DNA from: Coptodactyla brooksi
Lineage: Eukaryota > Arthropoda > Insecta > Coleoptera > Scarabaeidae
Assembly: GCA_033557675.1 (NCBI GenBank)
Contig: JAWQRM010000139.1
Coordinates: 1-29,118 of the forward strand
Direction of reading: 5' to 3'
DNA length: 29,118 nucleotides
The notes under the pieces are model-generated. The model saw only the letters and a list, made by a program, of their open reading frames with translations. It was not told the origin of the DNA and ran no database searches. Every line of letters starts with the position of its first letter. Within the stretch, counting starts at the first letter, position 1. This document shows positions 8,946 to 20,920 of this stretch, in pieces. The position numbers and the translations under genes were made by a program.

Positions 8946-10724
8946 AGTCAACATTTAAAGTTGTGTTCAACCCAACAATGCTCTTCTTGCTTTTCGCGAT
9001 AGCCTTCAACATGTAATAATCCAAATGCGTCCAGACCAAGTACAACGAATGTTCGATTATGAACGTAGCGTGTGCAATTTCCTGTCGTTTCATTTTCAAC
9101 TTTTCTGCCACTGTTTCGTAAACGCTCTCCCGCATCGTGTTTAAGTCGAACATTTCCTGCACGGTCGGCATAAAATCTTTCAAGTCAACAGTGTTCATCG
9201 CAGGTATTTCCTTGAGTTTGGTATTTAGAAAGTTGAGCGTTATCTTCTCTTTGTGGTAATACTGCACGGTGGTTATGAGCTGTTGGACGACGACTCCCAG
9301 CGATGGCAGGTGGTCGTTGAAACTCTTGGAATTCTTTCCATTAAAGTTATTTAACGAATCGGTCAATGTCGGCTGGAAAATTATTCCTACACCCGAGTGG
9401 TCGATGCCGTGATTCGCTACCAGGTTTCTCGCATACAGCATTAAATTTGAAACGATCTTCATTGCGTAGAGGAGTCTTTCTGAAGTTTGATACGTCCTAT
9501 CGTCGATGGTCGAGGAATGCATCAGCAGTTCTTTCATTGTATTCTCCGATAAAATAAATTTCGATAACAAATTCAACATCAATTTCTGCAGCCGGTGCAA
9601 GTGCGCCCTATTATCCTGGGGTATCGTGAAATTCTCCAGAATTGTTATTAGATCGTTGTTGGCCGTTCTGGCTATTAATTCGGTCACGATTGATAGTTCT
9701 TTTAAGTTTATATTTGAAAGGAACGGGGAGCCGTTCCTCAGGATCATTTCGATGACGTCGAGATGACTCAGAAGGTAGTGGGTGATCTGTGCCACTGAGG
9801 AACGATTTTCGGTTCCCAAGGACGTTAGGATAGCTTCGCAGATGTGCAAGGTAGGCAACCATAATTGGAGGTAACGTGCCGAGATGGGTGGAATAAAATT
9901 ATCCATTGTTTCCTCACTCTGTTCTGATGATTGCTTAGAAATTTCCGGGTGATAATCGTACACCTTCATATTGCTAAGGCACGATAGTAAGTTTTGTTCC
10001 AATAGTAATTCGGCCCCGACTCTCGTGGAGGCGAGGCGCGTTAGAAATGACATTTTCGATTCGCACACGTACAGGGCTTTTACGTTTTCCGGGATAGGTT
10101 CCATGATGAGTCGCAAATCGTTGTCCGAGTCTAAAATACTCTGGATGATATGTTTCAAATATCCCCTTCCGGATAAGTATATGATCCAATTTGCATTCCC
10201 TGACAAAGCGATAAGCAAACTAAAGCTTGCCATTGCCAACATTCGACATATATCCTGTCCACCGATGCAATCGTGACACAGCACTTCAATCAGCTTTTCG
10301 TTGAAGACAGAAAAGATGTCCGATGATAACTGGATGGTGTAAGATTCGTTTTGAATCCTTAATTTTGAATTGTCCAGTCTGTTTACGTACAAACTATCCT
10401 TAACTTGTAGATCGTCGTAACTTTCCATGCTGACTAGGTGTAGAAAGGTGACCAGTGCCCCATACAGATTAACCCTTAGCTTCTGAGCTGTTACATCTGC
10501 AGTTAAGATCCAATCGACTAAATTTGTTAATATAAGCCTTAAAGACGCTGCGTGCGTTTCTACAATACTTGGAGATGCTTCATTTAAATCTGTACCTTTT
10601 CTCAAGGCACATTTGTGCTTTTCCGAATGCACGTGGCATTTTCTTAAATTTTCTAATAACAGAACGGTTGTCCCGGATAAGTAGTTTCCTATATCCGGTA
10701 GAAGTAGTGCTTTCCCAACTTTAC
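8946..10724 (-). CDS. Nup205: Nup205 C-terminal third exon
   Basis: This 1779-nt exon encodes about 593 residues of the C-terminal alpha-helical solenoid. Recognisable Nup205 blocks in order are LLPDIGNYLSG, RVNLYGALVTFLHLV, GGQDICRMLAMASFSLL, NWIIYLSGRGYLKHII, VKALYVCESKMSFLTRLAS, LQLWLPTLHICEAILTS and YLVWTHLDYYMLKA. These align with the human protein from its DFIL..LYG block through its LWRHLEYYLL block. The acceptor TTTTAATTTAG (AG at 10726-10725) adds GT to the lone G left by the 13375 donor, making a Gly codon. The donor is CT then GTAAGT at 8945. The open frame continues upstream of 10724 to a Met codon at 10788, but those extra residues are intron sequence. Confidence 0.93.
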
Positions 10725-10883
10725 CTAAATTAAAAGAAATGAAACCATTATCAGATTTAGAATAATTAAGCCCAGTGTTTGAAAGCATATATTTTTAAAA
10801 TCATTCCACTAAAAAAATTGAAAATCTACTTACACAACTTACACTACTTCTTACACAATTTTTTTTATGTGCAATTTACCTGC

Positions 10884-11110
10884 AGCTCATGATAAAAGCA
10901 AAAAGTGCCCATGTTTTTGCCAGTTCCGAGCGAATACTCATTTTTACCAATTTTCTTATTGCAAAGTAACCCCTCAAAAATTGCGAATCTTGGACTGGAC
11001 GTAGTAGCAATTTTATATTTGTAATTTTTTTGGTCATTCGAGTGATAATCGGACTTTTGTTCATTGTCGACATCTCATCAATGTCTTATTGTAGGGCAAC
11101 GCGATTCAGT
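10884..11110 (-). repeat. Left arm of a diverged inverted repeat pair
   Basis: The reverse complement aligns with 12592-12845 along most of its length, with many substitutions and an insertion of about 25 bp in the right arm near 12700. Shared words include ACATTGATGAGAT/GCATTGATGAGAT, GTTACTTTGCAA and AAAATTGGTAAA. On - this arm keeps a 65-codon open frame (11073-10876) with no known motif. The right arm has stops in the same frame. Confidence 0.7.
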
Positions 11111-11710
11111 TTCAGAGAATCCTTACTTTATTTGACATTTTGTCATTATATTAAAATCGCAATACATTCATTATATACATTTTTTAACGAGTTCAATTTC
11201 AGAAAGAAATTGGCACAGTACGCAGCTTTAGCCTTGAGTCACTGATCGGAGTCGATGCCAGTATTCTCGATTATTTTTCCTTTTTGTGACCACGACAGAT
11301 TATTTTTTAACTAAAGGGAACATTGCAATGCCATTTTCATTAATGTATTTCTTAATTTTGCAAGAATAATAACAATTCAAAAAAGATGTGCTATAACTTA
11401 AAAACAAACTTGCATTGATATTATATTTGATATTCCCTAACATAAAAGAACCTCTCTTCTTGATTTCCTACTCTTTGTATTTTATTATTGCGGCTAGACT
11501 TCAAACGTAATAAAAACATATAAACGTTTTCTGTCTTTTACCTATAAGAAAATATTTGTTTGCTTGCATTATCGTAACGTAGGTATATAACATTACAAAA
11601 TCTATTCCCACCCCTCAGTTATATTATAATAATAATATAACAAAAGCGAATATAATTGATTGGTTACTGAAAAGAAACGTGCTGCTTCTAGAAGGGATAC
11701 TTCATTTCTC

Positions 11711-12075
11711 TAAAATTTCTCTCCAAAATTGCAGTTATTGCAATTATTCAAACCATACCGCTATGAGAGAGTATTATTGTTAGATTCAATTGCAATTCAA
11801 CTCAAAGGAGGACACATAAAATTGCTATGGTTACCTACTGCCCATTGCGAGTTTAATGCAGTTAAATTAATTTGGGCTTACGTGAAGAATATAGTAGCAA
11901 AAAACAAGAAAACTCTAAAAATTAAGAATATATTATGATTAAATCAAGAGACAATGACTTCCTGCAACCCGAAATATGGAGAAATTGCATTGAACATAAC
12001 AAAAAAATTGAAGACATTTACATAGAACATAGAATAAAAGTGGATGAAGCAATAAAACCACTCATTATACACTGA
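11711..12075 (+). pseudogene. DDE (Tc1/IS630-type) transposase C-terminal relic
   Basis: The + frame starting near 11729 reads GGHIKLLWLPTAHCEFNAVK followed by LIWAYVKN. This resembles the LPPYHCELNPIELIWAQVK motif that carries the third catalytic acid in one group of insect Tc1-like DDE_3 transposases. The expected glutamate in N-P-I-E is replaced by Lys here (N-A-V-K). After a stop near 11936 and a frameshift near 11970, the family's C-terminus resumes: EIWRNCIEH, KIEDIYIEH and DEAIKPLII, ending in TGA at 12075. The catalytic N-terminal half is missing. It sits between the inverted arms, which may be the rest of the same element. Confidence 0.75.
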
Positions 12076-12591
12076 AATGAAGTCTCCTGCTCCTTCTAGT
12101 ATCAGAAACAGTATACAAAGTAGATTCTATCATTAGTGCATTGGATACTTTGGCAGAAAACATCAATTTTGCCATGGGCCCTGAACCAAGAAAGATTCAC
12201 AACGATAAACGTATGTATGGTATGTTTATTAATTTTAATTTTGAGTACAGTTTATGTGGTGTTATTCTCTAAGATAAGACAATAGCAACTGTTGTATAAC
12301 CGCAATGCTTGTTAATATTCTGTAATAAAACAACTTTAGTAAAATAAAACATTATTTACTTTCCTTATAACAATAAGTAACTTTTATAAATGCTCAAAAA
12401 TAGCTTTAATACGACTCTGGCTAATTTCTACGTTTACAGGACTTCTGACTTGAATGGTGCGAGCTTCTGACCTGCCGATCTCTCTATTTATTTAATTCGT
12501 CTGAGTCTTTAATTCGTTTCCACAATACATATAACAAATTCTGTGCAATTTTAATGCAGTGACAGCATATAAAAATAAGTCAGCATTTTCT

Positions 12592-12845
12592 GGAGCAGAA
12601 TCGCATTGCCATCCAATAAGGCATTGATGAGATATCGAAAATGAATGAAAATGCAATTATCATTCGAATGAATAAAAAAATGGCAAACATACAATTACTA
12701 TTACATCGTAGGTAGAGTAGTCTACGTCCATTCCAAGTTTCGTCCAACTTTTGAGTGGTTACTTTGCAAGAAAAAAATTGGTAAAGATGAGCATTTGCTC
12801 AGAATTGGCAAAGAACTGCACTTTTTTGGTTTCATCAGAAGCTGG
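12592..12845 (+). repeat. Right arm of a diverged inverted repeat pair
   Basis: This is the inverted partner of 10884-11110, containing GCATTGATGAGAT, TGGTTACTTTGCAAG and AAAAATTGGTAAAGATGAG. An extra TAGGTAGAGTAGTCTACGTC stretch is absent from the left arm. The outer-to-outer span of the pair is about 1.96 kb, a size typical of Tc1-like elements. Confidence 0.7.
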
Positions 12846-13374
12846 TTGGTTTCAACAGCACATAAAAAAAATTGAGTTTTTCGTATGATATTAAGAAATA
12901 AATGCCAAATGTAACGAGGTATTCTTCAATTTTTCGGTGGAATACTTTCAAAAATATAGGCTTAATATAAGTTTTTATAGGCTATAAACTATGCTGAATA
13001 ACAATTCTACAATGTATTATACAGTGTCAAAAAATTTCTAAAGCAACTATGAAACAAAATACTGTTAGGTTAAGTGTAACAAGAACTGTCATTCCTACGT
13101 GCCAGATTCAAAATAAGCTATAAGTTTGCAAATATTTTATTTTTAGATTCGTTACATACTGTACATCAAAACAGGAAATTAACAAAAAAAAAAGGTAAAA
13201 ATGGAAGTTTAACAAAGCCAACATTAGTTTTAATATAAGAATTAAAATTTAGAAGTTTTCAAAATCATGGAGAGAAAGTAACCAAAAGAAAATATTTTAA
13301 TAGTTAGGTCGAAAGTAAGGGAATCAGTCGATAAAAATTTCAAAGCACATCTCAAAAAAATGAAAATAACTTAC

Positions 13375-16300
13375 CTAGCAGTTGCTCTAAAATATAAATT
13401 TGTAGCATCTGCTGTTCGTCCGTGTTCAATATTTCGTACGGAACATACACCACGAGTACTTCAACAACCTGCCGCCAAGCATTGATAAACCTTACCATAC
13501 AGGCTGCAGTACGTCGGGAATTATTGATGTTTAACGCGTGAAGTAGAACTCGTTGGATTTCTCTCATTAGTGCCTGGCGTTGTCCGATGGTCGCCATTCC
13601 TTGTATAATGCCGGGTTCGTCTGTCAATATCTGATGTACTTTTTTAATGTCAATCAACTTTGGAGTAGAATCCGTGTAGCAACTGTTTATGATGGAGCTT
13701 AAAACGTTGGCATCGAAAAATTCCCAGACTGGTGTTTCAACTTCCCTTATGTTAAAGTCGAATTGCACAATCAACTTGACCAGGAGATTGTTTCCTTTCA
13801 TACTGTCCTGGATGGTGGAATAAACGGAAAGGTTATCGCTTATGGGAATTTTCGCATCGGTACTGGTCAGTAAAGTGAAGGGGTCTAATTTAAAGGAATT
13901 GTTGCCTGTAGGCATATCGACTAAGAGGTTCGTAAGTTGTTTCATGTAATTAATTTGCTTGGTACGGCAACAGACTTTTATTTCGATCGCCGTAGTCATT
14001 AATAGCCAAGACAATTGATTTACGTTACTTAGTTCTTCGTTTATTTTCTTGTATCCACTCAAAATGTGATCTTTCAAAAAATTCGGAATCATTCTCAATA
14101 GTTTTAACGTCGGCTCGGATGTCCTCTGGTTCGAACATAAAGTGTATAGCATGTGATAGGATGATTCTAGCAAAGACGGCTTTATTAGTATACCAGGCGT
14201 TAAAGCCAACTTCAATAATCCAAACAGGGAATGTATACACGTTCTTGGAAAATCTATAATACCAGGTAGTTGAAAGATTGTAGTGCTTACATCTTTTTTT
14301 AAATCGAAACCCAAGAGAAAATGGGACAGATTCGGTGCTTTGTACGGTAGGCACTGTTTAAGCAAGGCTAGAATAGATTCTTTCGTTAACGAGTTTACGT
14401 CCGTATCTTCGTTCGTGGCATCTAAACATTCGACGAAGCCATTCCTTATGGTTTTGCTGGATTCGATATCCGACAGTATGATGTTCATCAATTGGTTTTG
14501 TGTTAGAGTCGATGATGTCAGGTGGGTTATAATTCGTATGGCAACCAGACAATGCCCCGGGATACTCATTTGATGGTTCGTGTACTTCGCAATATTCAAA
14601 ACGTGATCTGGCTTGTTACTATATTGATTTATCGACATTAATAACTTGCTAAGCTGTACCATTGGCACAACAAACGGTGCGTTAGTTAATATCTGGAAAA
14701 ATCTACCTTGTAATAATAATCCCTTTTCGATTATATTCATACAGCTCAATGTACATTTTTCGATGAAATGTTGCCCAGAAAAAGGTTTGTACGTATCAAA
14801 CAAAGTAATTCCTTCGTGCAAGATATAGAGCAAGAGGTTTAAAACATTGGATTTTGTATTTAGTTGAACCATGATGTGAAACCCAGGTGGTGAATTGAAT
14901 TTATCTGGTTTAGATGCATTTTGAAAATCTGTTATGTCCGGTACGTACTGAACGATAAACCTTTCGAACAGCCGTAAGCAAAAACTTGCAATTTCCCACT
15001 TCTCCTCCGGATTTTTGTACGACCTCGTATGGAATTTTAAAAACACAGAATTAACGATAAACGTCAAGTAAGGATCAAATCCGGGCACTCTTGGCCCCGC
15101 CCCTAGGGTGCGTGGGATTCCAAACTCTGTCAGCACGTCTAACAGTTCCAACAAGCTTTTCGTTAAGGGATACTCTTCCATGCGCGATTCGACCTCGTCC
15201 AGTTCGGTTTGAATTCCCCTCGGTTGATAACTCGACGTGCTCGGAATCGTAATCAAAATCTGAGAGGCTTCTAGATTATTCCACATTTGCGATGCAGTTT
15301 CTGGAGATTTCGACAAGGCTGCTAACGTTGATAAGATATCTGCTTTCAACGGAATCGGCACCGAGCAACTCACCAACCCGAGAAGAATGCTTAGAGGTGC
15401 CCACGACGGATGTTCGCACAAAGACATTCTGGAGAACTCGTCCTGACCCGCTATTGTTTTCAGCAATTTTAAAACGGCTTGCAATCCTTGAATTTCCTGA
15501 GGGGTAATTCCCTTAAGGTACGGGGTACGATGGCGATACACCGTATCGGTGGCTAAAGGCATTTCTTGTCTTAAATTAGCATAGTACTGACTGAACGACA
15601 TGAAGAAGTGATCCCAACTTATCGTGGTTTGTAGCCCGGGCGTCGTTTGTTTTAGCATGTTGAAGCAGTAACGTGCGGCTTGTTGACAACCCGATAAACT
15701 GGATAACATCGTCACGTACGGCACAAACAACGTCGAAGGTATCACGTCGCCCGCCAATTTAACAAATTTAAATAAGGAAACCGATCGTGTCGGGGATCGA
15801 TGCGGTCCGTTCTGATTTGCTTGATCCAGCGGGCACCAGTACTCGAGCATAGCTTTTATCTTCAAGGGGTCCTTATCGTAGAATTTTGCGATGAAAAACA
15901 TGAAGTCCTCAAAGTGCCTGGGTAAATTCGTCGGCGCTTCTAAACCTTCGTTGGCGTAAACTTGCATCGTCCTTGCAATCTCGTCGGCCTTAATACGTAA
16001 CTCCTTCACTTTCGAGTACATATAAACAATAAAATCTGTAATTAAATTATGGTATCGCTTGTAAAGAACATCTTCGGTATAAATGAGATCGTTTGCAAAA
16101 ACTATATTTGTTATATATCTAAATACTTTAGCTTCTATCGCCGCATCGCAAAATATATCTTCTTGTTCAATTAAATTCTGCATTCTCTGACACTGCGGGA
16201 CCAAACGCAACGACGAAAGACACACGGCAAAACCGAATTTAGCGATCGCTTGCAAACCATCGCACTGCCACGGTTTATTTTGGGACAGTTCGTTCGATAC

Positions 16301-17056
16301 GGCTTCGACGAAATCGTTATCCGCCAAGATCGGAAGATTCTGGACCGCGTCTTCACCGTCTTCCCTAACGTGAAGAACGCTCAAATCTATCGCGGCCAAA
16401 AATGCGGATATCAAATACAAGTTGACGTTATCGATTTTACCCGAGGCTTCTTCCTCGAATTTCTGTTCCCGTAAATAATATATTAGACTCAGAGTAACTT
16501 GCTTAGGAAGGCCAGATTGGGAGGCCCACAGAAAAACAGTGTCGGCCAGAATTAACCTAATATTGTTGAAGAGATCAATGACTTGGCGCTGATGCCTAGG
16601 GCCGCCTAACGCAACGTTCTGTTGCAGTTTCTCGATTTCCTTACTCAAATCCAACGTTCTTAATAATTCCAAAATCCTGTTAAACAACCCAGCTTCCATT
16701 AACTGGTCCGTGTAGTTTGTAATGAACTGTTCGATATCCGAGGGGATCTTCAAACACCACAACACACCTCTGCGCGCTTGAACAAGCATCCTTAGGACAG
16801 AAAGGATGGCTTTACGACCGTCGTAATATAGCAGTACGGCTACTAGGCCGCGTGGGAGGCCAGGATAGTACGACATCTGAATCTGGGCGGTGCAAAGCAG
16901 GTCCAGGGCAGCAAACTCGTTTAAGTCGTACATATCGGATAGAATGATAGCTTCTTGGTACAGTTCTCGGGACAGGACTTGGTGGCCAAGTTCTGGGATG
17001 TTGATGCCCTCTTCCATGCCCGTCTTGAGTTCTTCACGGCTTTTCGCATTTTTGGG
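13375..17056 (-). CDS. Nup205: Nup205, large nucleoporin of the nuclear pore inner ring (main exon)
   Basis: Nup205 (yeast Nup192 family) is a large alpha-helical solenoid of the nuclear pore inner ring that binds Nup93 and Nup35/53. This 3682-nt exon carries 1227 codons. Family blocks visible from N to C are PKNAKSREELKTG, EAIILSDMYDLNE, PGLPRGLVAVLLYYDGR, HNLITDFIVYM, LEYWCPLD, LSLCEHPSWAP-like MSLCEHPSWAPL, EYPLTKSLLELL, LGAGPRVPGFDPYL (about 15110-15070), GFVECLDA, NLSHFLLGFDLKK, LNQLSWLL-type NVNQLSWLLMT and IIQGMATIGQRQALM. The true 5' border is the acceptor TTTCATTTAG (AG at 17058-17057). The first in-frame Met at 17017 is internal, because the 13 codons upstream (PKN...KTG) match the conserved family sequence. 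The donor is CTAG then GTAAGT at 13374, leaving one base (G) of a split Gly codon. About 1889 residues are assigned across the four exons. The human protein is about 2010 residues, so only the N-terminal 60 or so are missing. Confidence 0.95.
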
Positions 17057-18808
17057 CTAAATGAAAGAAAAAAAAATAAAATTCAACAGAAAACTTGATG
17101 AATTTTCATGAATATTCTATTAAAACAAGGTATTTTAAACGCATTTAAACAAAAATATTTGTAATTTTAATTGCTTCAAATTAATTGCTTTTTTTACTTT
17201 GCAACATATGAAGTAATTAAGGTGCTGGGTAGGAAATTAAAGGCTAAATACAAAATGACTTGTCATTTTCTACTCTTTATGGACAAGAGTATTGAAAAAG
17301 AATTTTTTTAAATATAGTGATACGAGATCTATGAACTCTTTGCAATTCATTCTTTTCCATTGAACTAATACAGACATCTTTGCTTATTAGTTGTCAGTTA
17401 AAAATTTATTTGTTCTTTTTTAATAGTATTAAATACTGTTAAAAATCACTGTTGTGATTTTGCTTCTATGCTTTAGTAATAATCATAAAATATTAATAGT
17501 AATAATTATAATATAAAAATAAATTGGAGTAGATTAAGAATAGCATACCATTTCTAACTTTTCTATATAATACTTCGACAGAGTGTGTGTCAGGTAAAAT
17601 ATTACAGTTACACTATGTCTGTACGAATGTTTACATTTATAGTGCAATTAATTTCATACATACATAGTACATTATGGTCTGTGTGCTTCTGGTATTTCTT
17701 GAAAAAATCATTTACTTATACATTTACATGTAGAATACATCTTACATGTATTTAATTAATAAAAATTAAATTTTTAATTTCTACATAGTGAACAATTCTA
17801 TACTTATTTAAAAAAAGTTAATAAATGAGAGTCGTCGGTAGATGTTAATTAAAATGTCACTAAAAGTTATTGTCTCTTAATTTTATCAACTGTCAAAACT
17901 GACAGTTAAGAAATGAGAGCCATTGATAAATGTGAATTCAAATGTGATTAGAAATCAAAACTGACAGGCAATCATTAGTCAGCTGATTGAAATCAATGTC
18001 AATTGTATTAATTTCTCTATTTATATCTGATATATTCACAAAACTAAAGTAGCTTTTAGGGGATCATTAGGGTTGGTAAAGCTAATCCCAATACTGAAAA
18101 TTTTACATACTTCTTCTTTTGTACATACTTCTTGTAAGGTTTAGTCATTATAAATGACTTTTTACTGATAGTCAGTCTTCATTTATTGTCAAATCAATTA
18201 CCTTTCATACTTTAACAGAAAATAAAAACAACTTTAAAGCAGTATCAATTTTTCTATCAATGAAAAGAAATAACAATAGTTTTGTTGCTGTGGTTCAAAT
18301 AGTTATGTAGCGATTTTTCATGTTATAATCGCGAAATATAAATACAAATTACCCTCCTCTAAAGTATCTCAGCAAAACATTGATATACATAAAACCTACA
18401 AGGATAGTATATATAACACTAAAACGCATGAAATATAATATCTAAATTTAGACAGAAAGTCTGCAAGTCAAATGAATATATTGAAGTAATCATTACCAAA
18501 TCAGATGTTAAACGAAGTAACGACCAATTATTTATTAATTATAACTTTACTAATTTTTATAACTTACTTAAAAAATATAGTATCAGTGATGATTGCTTTA
18601 GTACAAGAAAACAAAACCTAATTGTGTCAAAACTCTAAATTAAAATATAAAATAGATAAGATAAAATTCAGATTCCTGAATCTATTAGAAGCAAAAAGAT
18701 TAATCCTTAAAAAACAGGAAAATTCCCAGAATGTATGCTGTAGAATGAAAAGGATGTGTATTCTCTCAAACTTTGACTTGAGAATGAGAGAAACATTCCT
18801 TGGACATC

Positions 18809-18810
<2 letters not shown>
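17057..18810. other. AT-rich non-coding DNA (Nup205 intron 1 or upstream)
   Basis: No exon matching the Nup205 N-terminus was seen on -. Minor structures are an inverted repeat AACTGTCA/TGACAGTT at 17888-17895 and 17900-17907, and an imperfect direct repeat with AAATGAGAG at about 17823 and 17911. Nothing else was recognised. Confidence 0.5.

Positions 18811-18850
<40 letters not shown>
18811..18850. repeat. TA dinucleotide microsatellite
   Basis: About 20 TA units. It is followed by CAGTGTGATTCAC, a motif that looks like a transposon terminus. Confidence 0.95.
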
Positions 18851-18853
<3 letters not shown>

Positions 18854-19245
18854 TGTGATTCACAAAGATAGTAAGATAGATATAAATCTGTCTCTAATAA
18901 AAACAAATATAACTATACTACAAATATATTCTACATCAAAAATTAAAAAAAAAGTTCACATAAATCTAGGTCCGGAAATGCTTCGTTAGGGAGTTACGGC
19001 TATTGAAAGATTTCGCCCTGATTTCTACTCCGCCCGTAAAATAAAGCCATATTAAAAATATCGGAACATGTATTATTGGGCCGAATTAGAGAATCTATAC
19101 AGATTTTGATCTGAAAAATTGAATGGAATCGTTTCTAGAAGTGTAACTCCAATACTTTTTCGGAAAACTATTGTTTATCTGAACTTTTTTCTTTATTTTT
19201 ACATGTAGAATGATCTCCCATATATTTATATATATATATATATTT
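18851..19245. repeat. Probable transposon-derived non-coding block
   Basis: Between two TA-rich tracts (18811-18850 and 19220-19244) lies about 370 bp of more complex sequence. It starts CAGTGTGATTCAC and contains AGGTCCGGAAATGCTTCGTT and TTTCGCCCTGATTTCTACTC. From memory, similar non-coding wording recurs in insect genomes, so I take it as a dispersed-repeat fragment. The family was not identified. Confidence 0.4.
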
Positions 19246-20001
19246 GTGTCAGTTTTATATAATATACAACTGACGAAATAGAAATTTTGGTTTGATAGGA
19301 CACTTTAAAATAAATTACGATTAGATTACCAGCTTAGTATGTATATTCAAGGACATTGCAGAACCTACTGGTTTTGGGAAAACGGGATATTATATTATAC
19401 TAGCTAATGTAAATAGTGTAATTAAATTACATAGTTCAACCACTCAATTACACAGTTTTATCGTAATTTTATATTCACAGAGGGCACAAGAAGCAAGATG
19501 ATTGAAAGTTTCCTATTTACAGTCAAAGAAACAGGGAGATCCTTTATTTTCTCAGCATAATGCCCATAGATAAGTTCACGAATATTCTTACATTTATCTT
19601 TTTTGATTAAAAAACAAAAACGATCTTAACAATTACATATAGGTACGTTTGCATTAATACCTACATCATGTAGTAAATTTATACAGATTATCCACGCTTG
19701 TCATAAGTTATATGAAAATATTTCAATTAATGAGCAGCTGTTTTGGGAAATTTGGCATAAAGTTTTGGTTGGCGGTCGATGTGAAACGAAATAATATGAT
19801 AAATGATTTTCCATATATAGGCAGACAAAATCTGATCTTTGGGTGAATACCTAGTCTTAAAATTAACCAAACTAGGAAGAAATATTACAGATAACTTTTC
19901 TTACTAGTTTGTTGCTGACAAACAAAATTGCCTGCACAAAAAACAAATTCGATTGAGATCATCCTAACGAACTTCCAAAAGTAAAACTGGTATCATGTAT
20001 T

Positions 20002-20884
20002 TTATGCAAAGTATTATCCATCGCTAGCCACTACTTTTTTCCAGTTTTCTGACAGTATACGAATTGTGCATCGAATAAATAACTTGTCATTTAAGGCTAT
20101 CTAAAAATGGATCTATTTAAAATTGATCCATTTTTTGGTATCCTTACAAGAATGGAAGTGCTGCTCAGCTAGGGCATGAATCATCAATGGAAACAAGTCG
20201 TAATTGGGGAGAGCAATGTCTGGTGAATACGATGGGTGAGGTGGATATTTCAGCATTTCAAAGCAGATCTTAACAACTTTAGCAACATGTGGCCGAGTAT
20301 TGTCGTGTTGCAAAATCATTTTATCAATCTGCTCGAATTGTGACCATTTTTCCTTCAATGCTCGGCTCAAATGCATCAACTGTAGTCGGTAGCGATCTCT
20401 TGTGATTGTTTTGTTGGGTTGCAGCATACAGAGTATGAGTTTGGAACGATGTATATTTGGTTTTGTTTTGGATATTCAATTTGAGAAAACGCTTTTCCAC
20501 ATCTCTTGGTTTCAATTCATATGGCATCAAATTTCCTTGCTTTTGAATCATTTCCATGGTTTTGAGGTACAATGAAATGGCTTGTTGAGTCACTCTCAAT
20601 GTTTCCACAACTTCTCCTTGCGTTTGACACGAATCTTGATACAATAGTGTCTTCAATTCTGCGCCTTCAGACATTTCTGGCCTTCCTTTACATTCCTTAT
20701 CTTCCGTGTCAAAATCACCATTTTTGAACCGTCTAAATCAGCATTCACCAGTTGAAATTGATGAAGCGTAGTTTCCATAAGCCTCACACACCAATCGATG
20801 GCCTTCAGCTGCTTTTTTCTTCAAATGGAAGCAGAAAAGTAAAGCTTTTCGCAAATTGCGTTTTGTTGGTACAAAAGTTGACAT
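20002..20884 (-). pseudogene. Mauritiana-type mariner transposase relic
   Basis: On -, the frame opens at an ATG (20884) with LLFCFHLKKKAAEGHR and EAYG, the N-terminal DNA-binding region of mauritiana-subfamily mariner (Mos1-like). It continues FRRFKNGDFDTEDKE, QTQGEVVETLRVTQQAIS, IQKQGNLMPYELKPRDVEK, HDNTRPHVAKVV (second catalytic Asp), PHPSYSPDIALPNYDLF (third Asp) and a C-terminal ENWKKVVASDG before the stop at 20002. Lesions: a TGA replaces the Trp before FRRF; a deletion after RDVEK removes the TGDEKW segment with the first catalytic Asp; a second deletion removes the WWDQ segment; a stop lies near the C-terminus. The remnant is about 880 bp, where an intact gene is a little over 1 kb. 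It cannot encode an active enzyme. Terminal inverted repeats were not identified. Confidence 0.9.
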
Positions 20885-20920
20885 ATTCAATATTTAAAGA
20901 AACTACATTCAGTCAAAACA

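Larger units (their letters stand above)
10725..13374 (-). other. Nup205 intron (2650 bp) with a transposon relic between inverted arms
   Basis: The donor GTAAGT begins at 13374 and the acceptor is at 10725. Inside are an inverted repeat pair (10884-11110 and 12592-12845) and a DDE transposase relic on + (about 11720-12075). The rest is AT-rich with nothing recognised. Confidence 0.9.

Noticed and set aside
9366..10276. Several + and - frames of 63 to 101 codons overlapping the Nup205 exon.
   Set aside because: They are shadows of the Nup205 reading frame in other phases.
10725..10788. Open frame and Met codon upstream of the 8946-10724 exon taken as a gene start.
   Set aside because: The stretch precedes a clear splice acceptor and is intron. 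The family sequence begins exactly at 10724.
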